From contig JAFLDS010000002.1 of the NCBI GenBank assembly GCA_017302295.1, forward strand, positions 372,001-436,000: DNA of 64,000 bases, given 5' to 3'. Below the pieces are notes generated by a model. It was given only the letters and a program-made list of their open reading frames with translations, had not been told where the DNA came from and searched no databases. Each line of letters opens with the position of its first letter. The first letter of the stretch is position 1. This document shows, piece after piece, positions 38,981 through 49,583 of the stretch. The position numbers were made by a program, and so were the translations under genes. Source of the DNA: Thauera sp. (lineage in GTDB: Bacteria > Pseudomonadota > Gammaproteobacteria > Burkholderiales > Rhodocyclaceae).

Positions 38981-39721
38981 TCAGAACATGTGCTGACCGC
39001 CGTTGATCGAGATGTTGGCACCCGTCACGAACGCTGCCTCTTCCGACGACAGGTAGGCAACGAGACCGGCGATCTCCTCCGGCTTGCCCAGACGCGAGAC
39101 AGGGATCTGCGGCAGGATCTTCGAGTCGAGGATTTCCTGCGGGATCGCCATCACCATCTTGGTGCCGATGTAGCCCGGGGAGATGGTGTTGACCGTCACC
39201 CCATTGCGTGCAACCTCGAGCGCCAGCGCCTTGGTGAAACCGTGCATGCCGGCCTTGGCCGCAGCGTAGTTGGTCTGGCCGAATGCGCCCTTCTGACCAT
39301 TGACCGACGACACGTTGATGACGCGGCCCCACTTGCGCTCCACCATGCCATCAATCACCTGTTTGCACATGTTGAAGGCCGAGTCGAGGTTGGTGCTGAT
39401 CACCGCATCCCAATCGGCCTTGGTCATGCGCTTGAAGGTCATGTCGCGCGTGATGCCGGCGTTGTTCACCAGCACGTCGACCGCCCCGACGTCCTTCGTC
39501 ACCTGCTCGACGCAAGCCTTGCACGACTCGAAGTCGGCGACGTCGCACGCATAGGCCTTGAAGCCGTAGCCCATGTTGTTCATGGTCTGCAGCCACTCGG
39601 CCGCCTTCGTGTTGTTGGGCGAATGCGTCGTGACGACCTTGTAGCCCAACGCGGCAAGCTTGATGCAGATTGCCTCGCCAAGCCCCCCCATACCGCCGGT
39701 AACCAATGCAACTCTGGACAT
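38981..39721 (-). CDS. phbB: Acetoacetyl-CoA reductase, paralogue adjacent to phaC
   Basis: A 246-residue SDR from the ATG at 39721 (MSRVALVTGGMGGLGEAI), chosen because GGAGG lies 8 bases upstream. Catalytic features are VSSVNGQKGAFGQTNYAAAKAGMHGFTKALA and GYIGTKMVMAI. It is clearly related to but diverged from the neighbouring phbB, so the duplication is old. The cofactor segment reads THSPNNTKAAEW. It follows phaC by 140 bases and is closed by its own terminator. No thiolase gene (phaA) is present here. Confidence 0.93.
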   Translation of the reverse strand: MSRVALVTGGMGGLGEAICIKLAALGYKVVTTHSPNNTKAAEWLQTMNNMGYGFKAYACDVADFESCKACVEQVTKDVGAVDVLVNNAGITRDMTFKRMTKADWDAVISTNLDSAFNMCKQVIDGMVERKWGRVINVSSVNGQKGAFGQTNYAAAKAGMHGFTKALALEVARNGVTVNTISPGYIGTKMVMAIPQEILDSKILPQIPVSRLGKPEEIAGLVAYLSSEEAAFVTGANISINGGQHMF

Positions 39722-39861
39722 AGTTCTTCCTCCTCTCCCTTTATGGGTGCTCACACGGCGGGCAACGATTGTCGCGGCAGCCCCGCCTCCTCACTACCGC
39801 AGCAGCCTGAACCGATGTTCCTGAACCGGCTTCAACTTGCAGACGCCCCCTCTGCCTGCCG

Positions 39862-41607
39862 TCAGGATCTTTCCTTCACGTAACGTCCCGGAGCCGGCTC
39901 GATCGGCTCGTACTTCGTACTTCCAAGCCTGCCGCGCGCGGCCACCATCTTGCCGCCGTGGCCACGCAGCCATTCGATCCAGTGCAGCCACCAGCTGCCC
40001 TTTTGCTCGACGGCGGACTCCAGCCACTCGTCGGGATCCTTGGGCGCCGTCGTCGACGTCCAGTAGCTGCGGCGATTCTTTGATGCCGGATTGATCGCGC
40101 CGGCAATATGGCCGCTGGCGCCGAGCACGAATGTCGTCTCGCCGCCCAGCAGGTTGCGCGCGAGATAGGCGCTGGACCAGGGCACGATATGATCCTCGCG
40201 CGCCGCGAGCAGGTAGGCGGGCATGTCCACCTTGGCGAGATCGATCTTCTGCCCCAGCATCTTGAGCTTTCCGGGCACGCGCAAGTTGTTCTCGAGGTAC
40301 ATGTTGCGCAGGTACCAGGTGAGGAACGGCCCCGGCAGATTGGTCGAGTCCGCATTCCAGTACAGCAGATCGAAGGCCTGGGGCTTGTTGCCCTTGAGGT
40401 AATTGCCCACCACGTACTGCCAGACGAGGTCGTTGGCGCGCAGGAAGGAAAATACGTTGGCCAGTTCCTGCCCTGGCAGCACCCCGCCCTTGCCAATTGC
40501 CGCCTCGCGCGCGGTGACGCTGGCTTCATCGACCAGACAACCGAGTTCGCCCGCATCGGCGAAATCAAGCAGCGTGGTCATCAGCGTCAGGCTCGCCACC
40601 GGCTCCACGCCAAGCGCACGCTCGACCGCAAGCGCAGAGGTGAGGATCGTGCCGCCGACGCAAAATCCCAGCACGTTGGGCTTCTTGACGCGGGTGATCG
40701 AGCGCACGACCTCGAGCGCCGCAAGCGGCCCCTTCTCCAGGTAGTCGTCCCAGGTGTAATGCCCGCCGGTATCGGGGCGCGGATTTCGCCACGACACCAG
40801 GAACACGGTGAAGCCCTGCTCGACGATGAAGCGCACCAGGGAGTTCTCCGGCTGGAGATCCATGATGTAGAACTTGTTGATGCAGGGCGGCACGATCAGC
40901 AGCGGCGTCTGCGCAACCTTGTCGGTCAGCGGCGCGTACTGGATGAGTTGCATCAGCTCGTTCTCGAAAACGACCGCCCCGGGCGTGAGCGCAAGGTTGC
41001 GACCCACCTCGAAAGCCGAATCGTCCGTCATCGAGATACGCCCCTTCTCGAGATCGGCAAGCAGGTTCTGCACGCCACGGGTGATGCTCTCGCCCTTGGT
41101 CTCGATCGCGTTCTTGATGAACTCCGGATTGGTGGCGGCGAAATTGCTCGGCGCCAACGCGTCGACGTACTGTCGCGTCAGGAACTGGATGCGCGACTTG
41201 GCGCGGCCATCGGCCATCGGCAAGGCATCCGCAACCTGTTTCAGGAAGCCGGAATTGAGCAGGTAGGCCTGACGCACGTAGTCGAACACCGGGCTCTCCT
41301 GCCACGCCGGCGAGGCAAAACGCCGGTCTCCCGGCTCGGGCTCTACAACCGGTGCGGAAGCTGCGTCGCCCTTGCCCGCCAGCATCGACGACCACAGTGC
41401 AACATGCCTTTCTCCAAACTCCTTCTGCATCTCTGCAAAAACGTCGGCCTCGGGCAGGGGTACACGCGGTGCCGCGACACCGGAGGAATCCTGTATCGCG
41501 GCATGCTGCCGCGCGAGCGTATCGAAGAACGACTGAGCCATCGCCTGGCCCGCCTGAAACATCATCTGCATCGCTTCCGTCGACTTCTTTTCGTTCGACC
41601 CCGACAT
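39862..41607 (-). CDS. phaC: Class I polyhydroxyalkanoate synthase
   Basis: Encodes 581 residues. The lipase-like box with catalytic Cys is LGFCVGGTILTSALA. The catalytic Asp is in AREDHIVPWSSAY and the His in LGASGHIAGAINP; NKFYIMDLQPENSLVRF is also typical. Length and the single-chain form place it in class I, which polymerises short-chain (R)-3-hydroxyacyl-CoA. It heads the PHB cluster on the minus strand. The phasin and thiolase genes are absent from the window. Confidence 0.95.
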   Translation of the reverse strand: MSGSNEKKSTEAMQMMFQAGQAMAQSFFDTLARQHAAIQDSSGVAAPRVPLPEADVFAEMQKEFGERHVALWSSMLAGKGDAASAPVVEPEPGDRRFASPAWQESPVFDYVRQAYLLNSGFLKQVADALPMADGRAKSRIQFLTRQYVDALAPSNFAATNPEFIKNAIETKGESITRGVQNLLADLEKGRISMTDDSAFEVGRNLALTPGAVVFENELMQLIQYAPLTDKVAQTPLLIVPPCINKFYIMDLQPENSLVRFIVEQGFTVFLVSWRNPRPDTGGHYTWDDYLEKGPLAALEVVRSITRVKKPNVLGFCVGGTILTSALAVERALGVEPVASLTLMTTLLDFADAGELGCLVDEASVTAREAAIGKGGVLPGQELANVFSFLRANDLVWQYVVGNYLKGNKPQAFDLLYWNADSTNLPGPFLTWYLRNMYLENNLRVPGKLKMLGQKIDLAKVDMPAYLLAAREDHIVPWSSAYLARNLLGGETTFVLGASGHIAGAINPASKNRRSYWTSTTAPKDPDEWLESAVEQKGSWWLHWIEWLRGHGGKMVAARGRLGSTKYEPIEPAPGRYVKERS

Positions 41608-41713
41608 CCGTGCCTCCTGTGGCGCTTGCAGCGGGCTGTCCGTCGCAGCCCGGAAATGCCCCGATTATGCACCGGCCGCGCAGGCGATCGCGAGCGGACG
41701 GTACAATTTGCCA

Positions 41714-41926
41714 ATGTACCTCATCGCGATTGCCTGGCTTTACGTCGCACTGCTCGCCGCCGTGGCGGAAGACACCGTGCTCGGCGGCATCCTCACCTTC
41801 GTCTTCTACGGCGCAGCGCCGCTTGCGCTCGTCCTGTGGCTGCTCGGCTCACCAATCCGTCGCCAGCGTCGGCGGCAGCGCGAGCAGGCTGCAAACGATA
41901 GTGCCGATTCCGGGGGCAGGCAATAG
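41714..41926 (+). CDS. Small two-helix membrane protein, function unknown
   Basis: Seventy residues beginning MYLIAIAWLYVALLAAVAED with a second hydrophobic stretch (ILTFVFYGAAPLALVLWLLG). A strongly basic, then acidic and Gly-rich tail follows (RRQRRRQREQ). The ATG at 41714 is preferred to a TTG at 41708. No clear ribosome site is seen. Two transmembrane helices with both ends in the cytoplasm are likely. I do not recognise a named family. Confidence 0.65.
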   Translation: MYLIAIAWLYVALLAAVAEDTVLGGILTFVFYGAAPLALVLWLLGSPIRRQRRRQREQAANDSADSGGRQ

Positions 41927-41960
41927 CAGGCACCGGCGCCGCATGCCCGGTGCGCGCCGA

Positions 41961-42716
41961 TCACGGGAGCGCGATCCAGATCAGCGACGCAAGCCGCCCG
42001 GTCTGACCGTCCCGCCTGTAGGAGTAGAAGCGCTCGGCGTCGCTGTGGGTGCACAGACCACCGCCGTGGATGCGCGTTACGCCGGCCCGCTCTAGCCGCT
42101 GTCGGGCGAGCAGGTACAGATCCGCCATCCATTTCCCGGCCTGCGCCGCAGGCACGAAGCCCCGCGACGCCCGCGCCTCCTGCGCGATGAAGGCCGCCCT
42201 CACCTCGTCGCCGACCTCGAACGCCTGCGGTCCGATCGCTGGCCCCAGCCAGGCCAGTGTCGCGTGCGGCGGAACCGCCATGCGCTCGAGGGTGGCCTCG
42301 AGGACGCCGCCGAGCAGGCCCCGCCATCCGGCGTGCGCCGCCGCGACCACGCTGCCCGACTCATCGCACAACAGCACCGGCAGGCAATCAGCGGTGAGTA
42401 CCGCACACACCCTGCCCGGCTGGCGCGCCACGGCAGCATCGGCCACTGGCGGCGCCCCCGAGGCGACATCGTCATGATCGACGTCTGCCACCTCGATGCC
42501 ATGCACCTGATTCAGCCAGACAGGCTCGGCGGGGAGCAACCTGCGCAGCCGCGCACGGTTCTCGACGACAGCATCGGCCGCATCGCCGACATGGGCGCCA
42601 AGATTCAAGGCGTCGTAGGGTGGAGCGCTGACACCGCCCGCGCGCGTCGTCACGCAGGCGCGCACCGCGGCCGGCGCCGGCCAGTCGGGCCGGATCAGGG
42701 GCAATTTCAGGTCCAC
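41961..42716 (-). CDS. pgeF: Purine nucleoside phosphorylase / laccase-domain protein
   Basis: Encodes 251 residues from a GTG at 42716 (VDLKLPLIRPDWPAPAAV), with GGGGAG 6 bases upstream. The zinc/copper-type ligands lie in VLTADCLPVLLCD (Cys) and VAAAHAGWRGLLGGV (His), with an N-terminal NQVHG His. YfiH/PgeF proteins were first called polyphenol oxidases and are now linked to purine nucleoside cleavage and peptidoglycan editing. It overlaps the end of rluD by 10 bases, the usual rluD-pgeF pair. Confidence 0.93.
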   Translation of the reverse strand: MDLKLPLIRPDWPAPAAVRACVTTRAGGVSAPPYDALNLGAHVGDAADAVVENRARLRRLLPAEPVWLNQVHGIEVADVDHDDVASGAPPVADAAVARQPGRVCAVLTADCLPVLLCDESGSVVAAAHAGWRGLLGGVLEATLERMAVPPHATLAWLGPAIGPQAFEVGDEVRAAFIAQEARASRGFVPAAQAGKWMADLYLLARQRLERAGVTRIHGGGLCTHSDAERFYSYRRDGQTGRLASLIWIALP

Positions 42717-43708
42717 AATCGGCTCCCCAGGGCATGCAGCAGGTTCGCCAGATCCGCCTCCATCGGCACCGACCATTCCATGTCTGCGCCCGTCACCGGA
42801 TGAATCAGGCCCAACCGGAATGCATGCAGGGCCTGCCGCGGAAAAGCCTGGAGGCGGGGGTCCGCACTGCGCCGCGAGCCATACACCGGATCACCGACGA
42901 GCGGATGGCCGAGCTGGGCCATGTGCACCCGGATCTGGTGGGTGCGCCCTGTTTCAAGCCGGCACTCGACCAGGGTCGCCCGCTCGAAGCGCTCGCACAC
43001 CGTATAACGCGTCACCGCAGTCCGCCCGCCCGGCACCACCGCCATGCGCGTGCGGTGCTGGGGATGGCGGCCGATCGGCGCGTCCACCGTGCCCCCCTTG
43101 TCGAGCAGGCCATGCACCAGGGCGTAGTAATGCCGCCTCACGGTGCGCGCCTGCAGTTGCCGCACGAGGTCGGTCTGTGCTTCCAGCGTCTTCGCCACTA
43201 CCAGCAGGCCGCTCGTATCCTTGTCGAGCCGGTGCACGATCCCCGCCCGCGGCACGCCAGCGAGCGCCGGCGCATGGTGCAGCAAGGCATTGAGCAGCGT
43301 ACCCGTCCAGTTGCCGCTGCCCGGGTGCACCACCAGGCCTGCCGGCTTGTCGAGAACGAGCAGCGCCGCGTCCTCGAACACCACGCGCAAGGGGATGTCT
43401 TCGGGAAGCTCGGCCAGCATTTCCACCGGCGGAGCCTCGTCGATCTCGAGGCGTTCGCCCCCCCAGACCTTGCGCTTGCTCTCCGGCGACGCGCCGTCGA
43501 TACGGACCCTGCCTTCCTTGAGCCAGGTCTGCAGACGGCTGCGGGAATGCTCCGGAAACAGGCGGGCAAGCGCCTGGTCGACCCGTAGTCCGCCCAATTC
43601 AGCGGGAATCACCACCGGAATCGTCGACTCGGCAAAGGAGTCGTCGTCTTCCGCTGGGCTATAATCCGCCCGTTCATTCACGCGAGTGTTATCGATGGCT
43701 AGGTTCAC
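42707..43708 (-). CDS. rluD: 23S rRNA pseudouridine(1911/1915/1917) synthase
   Basis: Up to 333 residues, with an S4 RNA-binding domain (LRVDQALARLFPEHSRSRLQTWLKEGRVRIDG) and catalytic Asp in HRLDKDTSGLLVVAKT. QIRVHMAQLGHPLVGDPVYG is family-typical. It modifies helix 69 of 23S rRNA. The start is unclear: GTG at 43708 would overlap the divergent bamD start by 14 bases, and GTG at 43681 is an alternative; neither has a strong ribosome site. Confidence 0.93.
   Translation of the reverse strand: MNLAIDNTRVNERADYSPAEDDDSFAESTIPVVIPAELGGLRVDQALARLFPEHSRSRLQTWLKEGRVRIDGASPESKRKVWGGERLEIDEAPPVEMLAELPEDIPLRVVFEDAALLVLDKPAGLVVHPGSGNWTGTLLNALLHHAPALAGVPRAGIVHRLDKDTSGLLVVAKTLEAQTDLVRQLQARTVRRHYYALVHGLLDKGGTVDAPIGRHPQHRTRMAVVPGGRTAVTRYTVCERFERATLVECRLETGRTHQIRVHMAQLGHPLVGDPVYGSRRSADPRLQAFPRQALHAFRLGLIHPVTGADMEWSVPMEADLANLLHALGSRLWT
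43660..43665 (+). promoter_or_regulatory. Consensus -10 box upstream of bamD
   Basis: TATAAT 29 bases before the bamD ATG. The -35 region (GGAGTC at 17 bases) is poor. It lies within the 5' end of the divergent rluD frame. Confidence 0.4.
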
Positions 43709-44504
43709 CTTGGGAAGTTTAGCGGGAAATGCCGCGCTTATCGGCGCTCTGCTGCTCGGCGGCTGCGGACTGATGCCCGAAGAGATCGACGAGACGGCGG
43801 GCTGGAATGCGCAGAAGCTCTATTCCGAGGCCAAGGCATCGATGAGCGAGGGGGGTTACGACCGCGCCGTCAAACTGTTCGAGAAGCTCGAGGCACGGTA
43901 TCCCTACGGCCGCTTCGCCCAGCAGGCGCAGATCGAATCGGCCTATGCCCATTACAAGCAGAACGAGCCGGCGCTGGCGCTCGCTGCGGCGGACCGCTTC
44001 ATCAAGCTGCACCCGAACCACCCCAACGTCGATTACATGTACTACCTCAAGGGCCTGGTGAACTTCAACGAGGACCTCGGCCTGTTTGCCGGCCTGTCGA
44101 ATCAGGACCTTTCCGAGCGCGACCCGAAAGGCGCGCGCGAGGCCTTCGAGAGCTTCCGCGAGCTCATCACGCGCTTTCCGGAAAGCCGCTACGCGGACGA
44201 CTCGCGCAAGCGCATGCAGTACCTGGTGAATTCGCTCGCTGCGCACGAGGTCCATGTGGCGCGTTATTACTACCGCCGCGGCGCCTACGTCGCGGCAGCG
44301 AACCGCGCCAAGACGGCGATCACGACCTTCCCGCAGGCCCCCGCAAACGAGGAGGCGCTATTCCTGATGGTGAAGAGCTACGACGCACTGGGCATGACCG
44401 CGCTGCGTGACGACGCCGACCGTGTGCTGCGCAAGAACTTCCCGAACAGCGTCTACTTCTCCGGGGGCCCGGCAGACACCCGCCCCTGGTGGCAACTCTG
44501 GTAA
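43695..44504 (+). CDS. bamD: Outer membrane assembly lipoprotein BamD
   Basis: Encodes 269 residues from the ATG at 43695. A lipoprotein signal ends at LLLGGCGLM (lipobox GGC). TPR-like pairs follow (LYSEAKASMSEGGYDRAVKLFEKLEARYPYGRFAQQAQIESAYAHY), with the family-typical DYMYYLKGL and SRYADDSRKRM. It is an essential part of the BAM complex that folds outer membrane beta-barrels. It is divergent from rluD, a conserved pairing. Confidence 0.96.
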   Translation: MARFTLGSLAGNAALIGALLLGGCGLMPEEIDETAGWNAQKLYSEAKASMSEGGYDRAVKLFEKLEARYPYGRFAQQAQIESAYAHYKQNEPALALAAADRFIKLHPNHPNVDYMYYLKGLVNFNEDLGLFAGLSNQDLSERDPKGAREAFESFRELITRFPESRYADDSRKRMQYLVNSLAAHEVHVARYYYRRGAYVAAANRAKTAITTFPQAPANEEALFLMVKSYDALGMTALRDDADRVLRKNFPNSVYFSGGPADTRPWWQLW

Positions 44505-44520
44505 CCGTGGCGTCAGGTCG

Positions 44521-45234
44521 ATGAGCGATACCAGCTATCTCTGGCAACCACCGGCGGTCGTGTCGCTGCCGGTCGCCGGCAGCGAGGCACGCTACCCGGT
44601 GAGCCGCATCTTCTGCGTTGGCCGCAACTACCAGGCGCACGCGATCGAGATGGGCATGAAGGGCGTGGACAAGAGCACGTCGCGCCCCTTCTACTTCACC
44701 AAGACGCCGTCCGCCCTGGTCGAGAGCGGCGCTACCATTCCCTACCCGCCCGGCACCGCCGACTTTCACTACGAGATGGAACTGGTCGTGGCCATCGGCG
44801 CGGCCGGCTTTCGCGTGGCCGAAAGCGAGGCGCAGCGCCTGATTTTCGGCTACGCCGCAGGGCTCGACCTGACGCGCCGCGACCTCCAGGCGGTCGCGCG
44901 CGAAAGCGGGCGGCCGTGGGACCTGAGTAAGAACTTCGAGAACGCCGCGGTGTGCACGAGCGTCGTGCCGGCTGGCGAGCTCGGCGTGCTCGACAGCGGC
45001 GCCATCACGCTCGCCGTCAATGGCACGACGCGCCAGTCGGGCGACCTGTCGCAGCTGATCTGGAACATCCGCGAGCTGATCGCCGACCTGTCGCAGTTCT
45101 ACCACCTGCAGCCGGGCGACCTGATGTACACCGGCACACCGGAGGGCGTGGGCGCGTTGAAGCCGGGCGACCGCATTACCGGCCACATCGACCGCGTCGG
45201 CGACATCGCACTCACCATCGGCGAGCCCGACTGA
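44521..45234 (+). CDS. FAA hydrolase family protein, probably fumarylpyruvate hydrolase
   Basis: Encodes 237 residues starting MSDTSYLWQPPAVVSLPV. Motifs are RIFCVGRNYQAHAIEMG, PFYFTKTPSAL, the metal ligands in DFHYEMELVVAIG (ExE), and YAAGLDLTRRDLQ, which resembles NagK-type fumarylpyruvate hydrolases of the gentisate pathway. The family also includes fumarylacetoacetate and 2-hydroxyhepta-2,4-dienedioate enzymes, so the substrate is not certain. It is 16 bases downstream of bamD and convergent with pobR. Confidence 0.8.
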   Translation: MSDTSYLWQPPAVVSLPVAGSEARYPVSRIFCVGRNYQAHAIEMGMKGVDKSTSRPFYFTKTPSALVESGATIPYPPGTADFHYEMELVVAIGAAGFRVAESEAQRLIFGYAAGLDLTRRDLQAVARESGRPWDLSKNFENAAVCTSVVPAGELGVLDSGAITLAVNGTTRQSGDLSQLIWNIRELIADLSQFYHLQPGDLMYTGTPEGVGALKPGDRITGHIDRVGDIALTIGEPD

Positions 45235-45245
45235 CGCAGCTGCGC

Positions 45246-46133
45246 CTAAGCTTGCCGGTCGCGGCCGTGCAACTTGCGGAACAAGGAGGGCGCCACGCCC
45301 TCCAGACGGGCGAAGAAGCGGGAGAAATAGGCGGGGTCGCGAAATCCGAGCGAATAGCCGATGTGGCCGACATCGAGCCCGGAATACGCACGCAGCCGGC
45401 GCGCCTCGAGCAGCACGCGGTCGTGAATCATGCGCTGGGCGCTGCGGCCTGTCCTGCGACGGCAGTCGTTGTTGAGCTGCGCCGCCGACACGCCGAGTCG
45501 TTCGGCATAGAACGCGACCGGGCGCGATTCACGGAAGTGCCGCTCGACGAGCTCGTGAAAGCGATCCACGCGGCGCGCTGCGCGCGCGCTGTCGGCACGC
45601 GCAGGAGAGCGACCGCAGGCACGCGCCAGCCACACCAGTATCTGCGTCAGCAAAGCCAGCAACACACTCATCCGTCCGCCACCTCCGGCGGAATACTCGT
45701 CACGGAAGCGTGCAAACAGCGCGCTCAGCAACGCAATCGACGCCGCATCGTCACCGAGATCGAAGCGCCGTGTCGCCTTCAGCTCGTCAAGGAGTTCGGG
45801 AGACAGCGCCAGCAACTCGGCAACCTGGAACTGCGGCAGCGTGACGACATGGCCGACGGCATCGGGCGAAAACGCGAACCCGTGCACCTGGCGCGGCGCG
45901 ACCATGACGATGCACGGCGTGGGCAACACACCGCTGTGCGTCTCCATGGTCATGCCTGCATGCCCCTGCTCCAGCAGAAGAATCTGGAACAGGTTGTCGT
46001 GACTGTGCGGCGTGATCTCCCAGTTGTAGAGAGAACTGCGCTCAGCGATGGTCTCGTAATGCACCGGCTCCGGCCCCGGCCACAGCTCGGATTCGCCGAA
46101 CAGCTTGTAACTCGGGATGCGCGACTCATCCAT
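45246..46133 (-). CDS. pobR: AraC-family regulator PobR
   Basis: Encodes 295 residues with an N-terminal cupin-like effector domain (HSHDNLFQILLLEQGHAGM) and a C-terminal double helix-turn-helix (RPVAFYAERLGVSAAQLNNDCRR, then LDVGHIGYSLGFRDPAYFSRFFARLEG). It is transcribed away from pobA across a 223-base gap, which matches AraC-type PobR activators responding to 4-hydroxybenzoate. Effector identity is inferred from the pairing. Confidence 0.88.
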   Translation of the reverse strand: MDESRIPSYKLFGESELWPGPEPVHYETIAERSSLYNWEITPHSHDNLFQILLLEQGHAGMTMETHSGVLPTPCIVMVAPRQVHGFAFSPDAVGHVVTLPQFQVAELLALSPELLDELKATRRFDLGDDAASIALLSALFARFRDEYSAGGGGRMSVLLALLTQILVWLARACGRSPARADSARAARRVDRFHELVERHFRESRPVAFYAERLGVSAAQLNNDCRRRTGRSAQRMIHDRVLLEARRLRAYSGLDVGHIGYSLGFRDPAYFSRFFARLEGVAPSLFRKLHGRDRQA

Positions 46134-46158
46134 CGCCGAAACACCCCCCTTTGACTAG

Positions 46159-47547
<1,389 letters not shown>

Positions 47548-47579
47548 GACCATTGCCGGGTTGAACAGCGCGGCGAAAT

Positions 47580-47618
47580 GTTCGGGCCCGGCCGGGGCAA
47601 TCCCGGCCGGGCCCGAAC
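47580..47618. terminator. Long bidirectional hairpin between pobA and dctM
   Basis: A perfect 17-bp inverted repeat (GTTCGGGCCCGGCCGGG and its complement) around a 5-base loop (GCAAT), 33 bases after pobA and 44 bases after the convergent TRAP permease gene. T tracts are short on both sides. Confidence 0.75.
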
Positions 47619-47661
47619 GTCTTTCGGTCCTGCCCCCCGCGACTGCGGTGGGGTCAGCCCC

Positions 47662-48987
47662 TTATCCGGCCACCCTCAGCGCGAACAGCGAGATGCCCGG
47701 CACGAAGACCAGCAGCAGGATGCGCAGCAGGTCGGAGGCAAGGAAGGGCATCACGCCGCGGAACATCGTCGCCATCGGAATGTCCTTGGCGACCCCGCTG
47801 ATGATGTACACATTCATCCCCACCGGCGGCGTGATGAGGCCGATCTCCATCACCACCAGCGCCACCATGCCGAACCAGATCGCCTTCTCCTCCATTCCCA
47901 TGCCGAAATAGTCCATCCCGAGGATGATGGGCAGGAAGATCGGCACGGTGAGCAGGATCATCGACAGGCTGTCCATGATGCAGCCCAGCACCAGGTAGAT
48001 CGCGATGATCGTGAACAGCACGGTGAACGGGCCGAGCCCCAGACTCTGCACCCACTGCGCGGCCTCGGCCGGCAGCTGGCTGACCGCCATGAAGGAGTTC
48101 AGCGTGTCGGCGCCGAGCAGGATCAGGAACATCATGCCGGTGCCCTTGGCCGTGCCGAAAAGGCACTCCATCAGCCCTTCGCCCTTCAGACCGCCGGACT
48201 TCCAGGCGGTCAGCCCGGTCGCCAGCGCGCCGATGGCCGCTGCTTCGGTCGGGGTGAACAAGCCTCCATAGATGCCGCCAATGACCACCGCGAAGATCAG
48301 CATCACCGGCCACGTGTCGATCACGGTCGAGATACGCTCTGCCCAGGTGTGCTTCGGCGAACCGGGCCCGCCTGCCGCCGGGACGACACGGCAGACGATG
48401 GCGATCACCACCATGTAGCCGACCGCTGCCAGGATGCCCGGGATGAACGCGGCCAGGAAAAGCTTGGCGATGTTCTGCTCGGCGAGGATGGCGTAGATCA
48501 CCAGCGGCACCGAGGGCGGGATCAGGATGCCCAGCGTGCCGCCTGCCGCCAGCGAGCCGGTGGCCAGCGCCGGGCTGTACTGGTGGCGCTTGAGTTCGGG
48601 CAGGACCACGTGCGTCATCGTTGCCGCGGTGGCGAGCGAGGAGCCGCAGATCGCGCCGAAGCCGGCGCACGAAGCCACACCCGCCATCGCCATGCCGCCC
48701 TTCCAGTGGCCGATGAAGGCGTTGCCGGCGCGGAACAGCGCGCGCGACAGCCCGCCATGGGTGGCGAACTGGCCCATCAGCAGAAACAGCGGCACCACCG
48801 ACAAGTCGTACAGCGAGAAACGCCCGTAGGGAGCGTCCTTCAGGTAGGCGAGCAGCGGATCGAGCCCCGACACCCACACGTAGCCGATGGCGCCGGTGAG
48901 GAACATGGCGATGCCGATCTGCACCCGCAGCGCCAACATGCCCATCATCACCGCACCCATGATCATGCCGATCGTCGCGCTGCTCAT
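47662..48987 (-). CDS. TRAP transporter large permease (DctM)
   Basis: Encodes 441 residues from the ATG at 48987 (MSSATIGMIMGAVMMGML). About 12 hydrophobic segments are present. Typical DctM motifs are PLFLLMGQFATHGGLSRALF, AGGTLGILIPPSVPLVIY, FTPTEAAAIGA and MEIGLITPPVGMNVYI. It carries the sodium-driven transport channel of a C4-dicarboxylate-type system. Its start overlaps the dctQ stop (ATGA). The position beside aromatic-acid genes suggests an aromatic or carboxylic acid substrate; this is inference. Confidence 0.94.
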   Translation of the reverse strand: MSSATIGMIMGAVMMGMLALRVQIGIAMFLTGAIGYVWVSGLDPLLAYLKDAPYGRFSLYDLSVVPLFLLMGQFATHGGLSRALFRAGNAFIGHWKGGMAMAGVASCAGFGAICGSSLATAATMTHVVLPELKRHQYSPALATGSLAAGGTLGILIPPSVPLVIYAILAEQNIAKLFLAAFIPGILAAVGYMVVIAIVCRVVPAAGGPGSPKHTWAERISTVIDTWPVMLIFAVVIGGIYGGLFTPTEAAAIGALATGLTAWKSGGLKGEGLMECLFGTAKGTGMMFLILLGADTLNSFMAVSQLPAEAAQWVQSLGLGPFTVLFTIIAIYLVLGCIMDSLSMILLTVPIFLPIILGMDYFGMGMEEKAIWFGMVALVVMEIGLITPPVGMNVYIISGVAKDIPMATMFRGVMPFLASDLLRILLLVFVPGISLFALRVAG

Positions 48988-49508
48988 GGCTTCACCTCCC
49001 CACGCAGTTCCAGACTGAAGGTGTAGAGCGCGGCCACGCCCAGCAGCACGAAGGACGGCACCACCGGCACATAGCCCCACCACACCGGCAGCGAGATCAC
49101 CATTGTCGTCTCGCCGTATTCACGCATCTCCAACATGCCGTGCCAGATCCGCCACGCCAGCAGAAAGGCCGCCCCCGCCATCAGCAGCGAGGCGAGCGCA
49201 TCGAGCGCGATCTTCAGCCGGTCGGGCGCCCACAGCGTGAAGAAGTCGACGAACACGTGCCCCTTCTTGATCTGGCAGTACGGCAGGCACATCGCGATGC
49301 CCATCGCCGACAGCATCTGCACGATCTCATAGTCGCCCGGCACCGGTCTGCCCAGCGTCGCGCGCCCCACCACACTCACCACCGACATCACCGATTCGAT
49401 GCAGAACGCCAAGCCCGCCAGCACGGCCATCGCCGCGCAGGCCCATTCGATCGACCTGCCGATCGGGCCGTGAGCAACGGCGATCGGCTGGTCCAGAGCT
49501 TCCGCCAT
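48984..49508 (-). CDS. TRAP transporter small permease (DctQ)
   Basis: Encodes 174 residues with four hydrophobic segments (WACAAMAVLAGLAFCIESV, DYEIVQMLSAMGIAMCLPYC, ALASLLMAGAAFLLAWRIW and WGYVPVVPSFVLLGVAALY). GHVFVDFFTL is characteristic of DctQ. It pairs with the DctM encoded immediately downstream by an ATGA overlap and with the binding protein encoded 75 bases upstream. Confidence 0.93.
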   Translation of the reverse strand: MAEALDQPIAVAHGPIGRSIEWACAAMAVLAGLAFCIESVMSVVSVVGRATLGRPVPGDYEIVQMLSAMGIAMCLPYCQIKKGHVFVDFFTLWAPDRLKIALDALASLLMAGAAFLLAWRIWHGMLEMREYGETTMVISLPVWWGYVPVVPSFVLLGVAALYTFSLELRGEVKP

Positions 49509-49583
49509 GGAAACCTCCAGTTCAATATTGAGACGCGCCCCGCAAGGCGAAGCCCGCGGGGCGCGAGACGAAGCGCGTATCGC

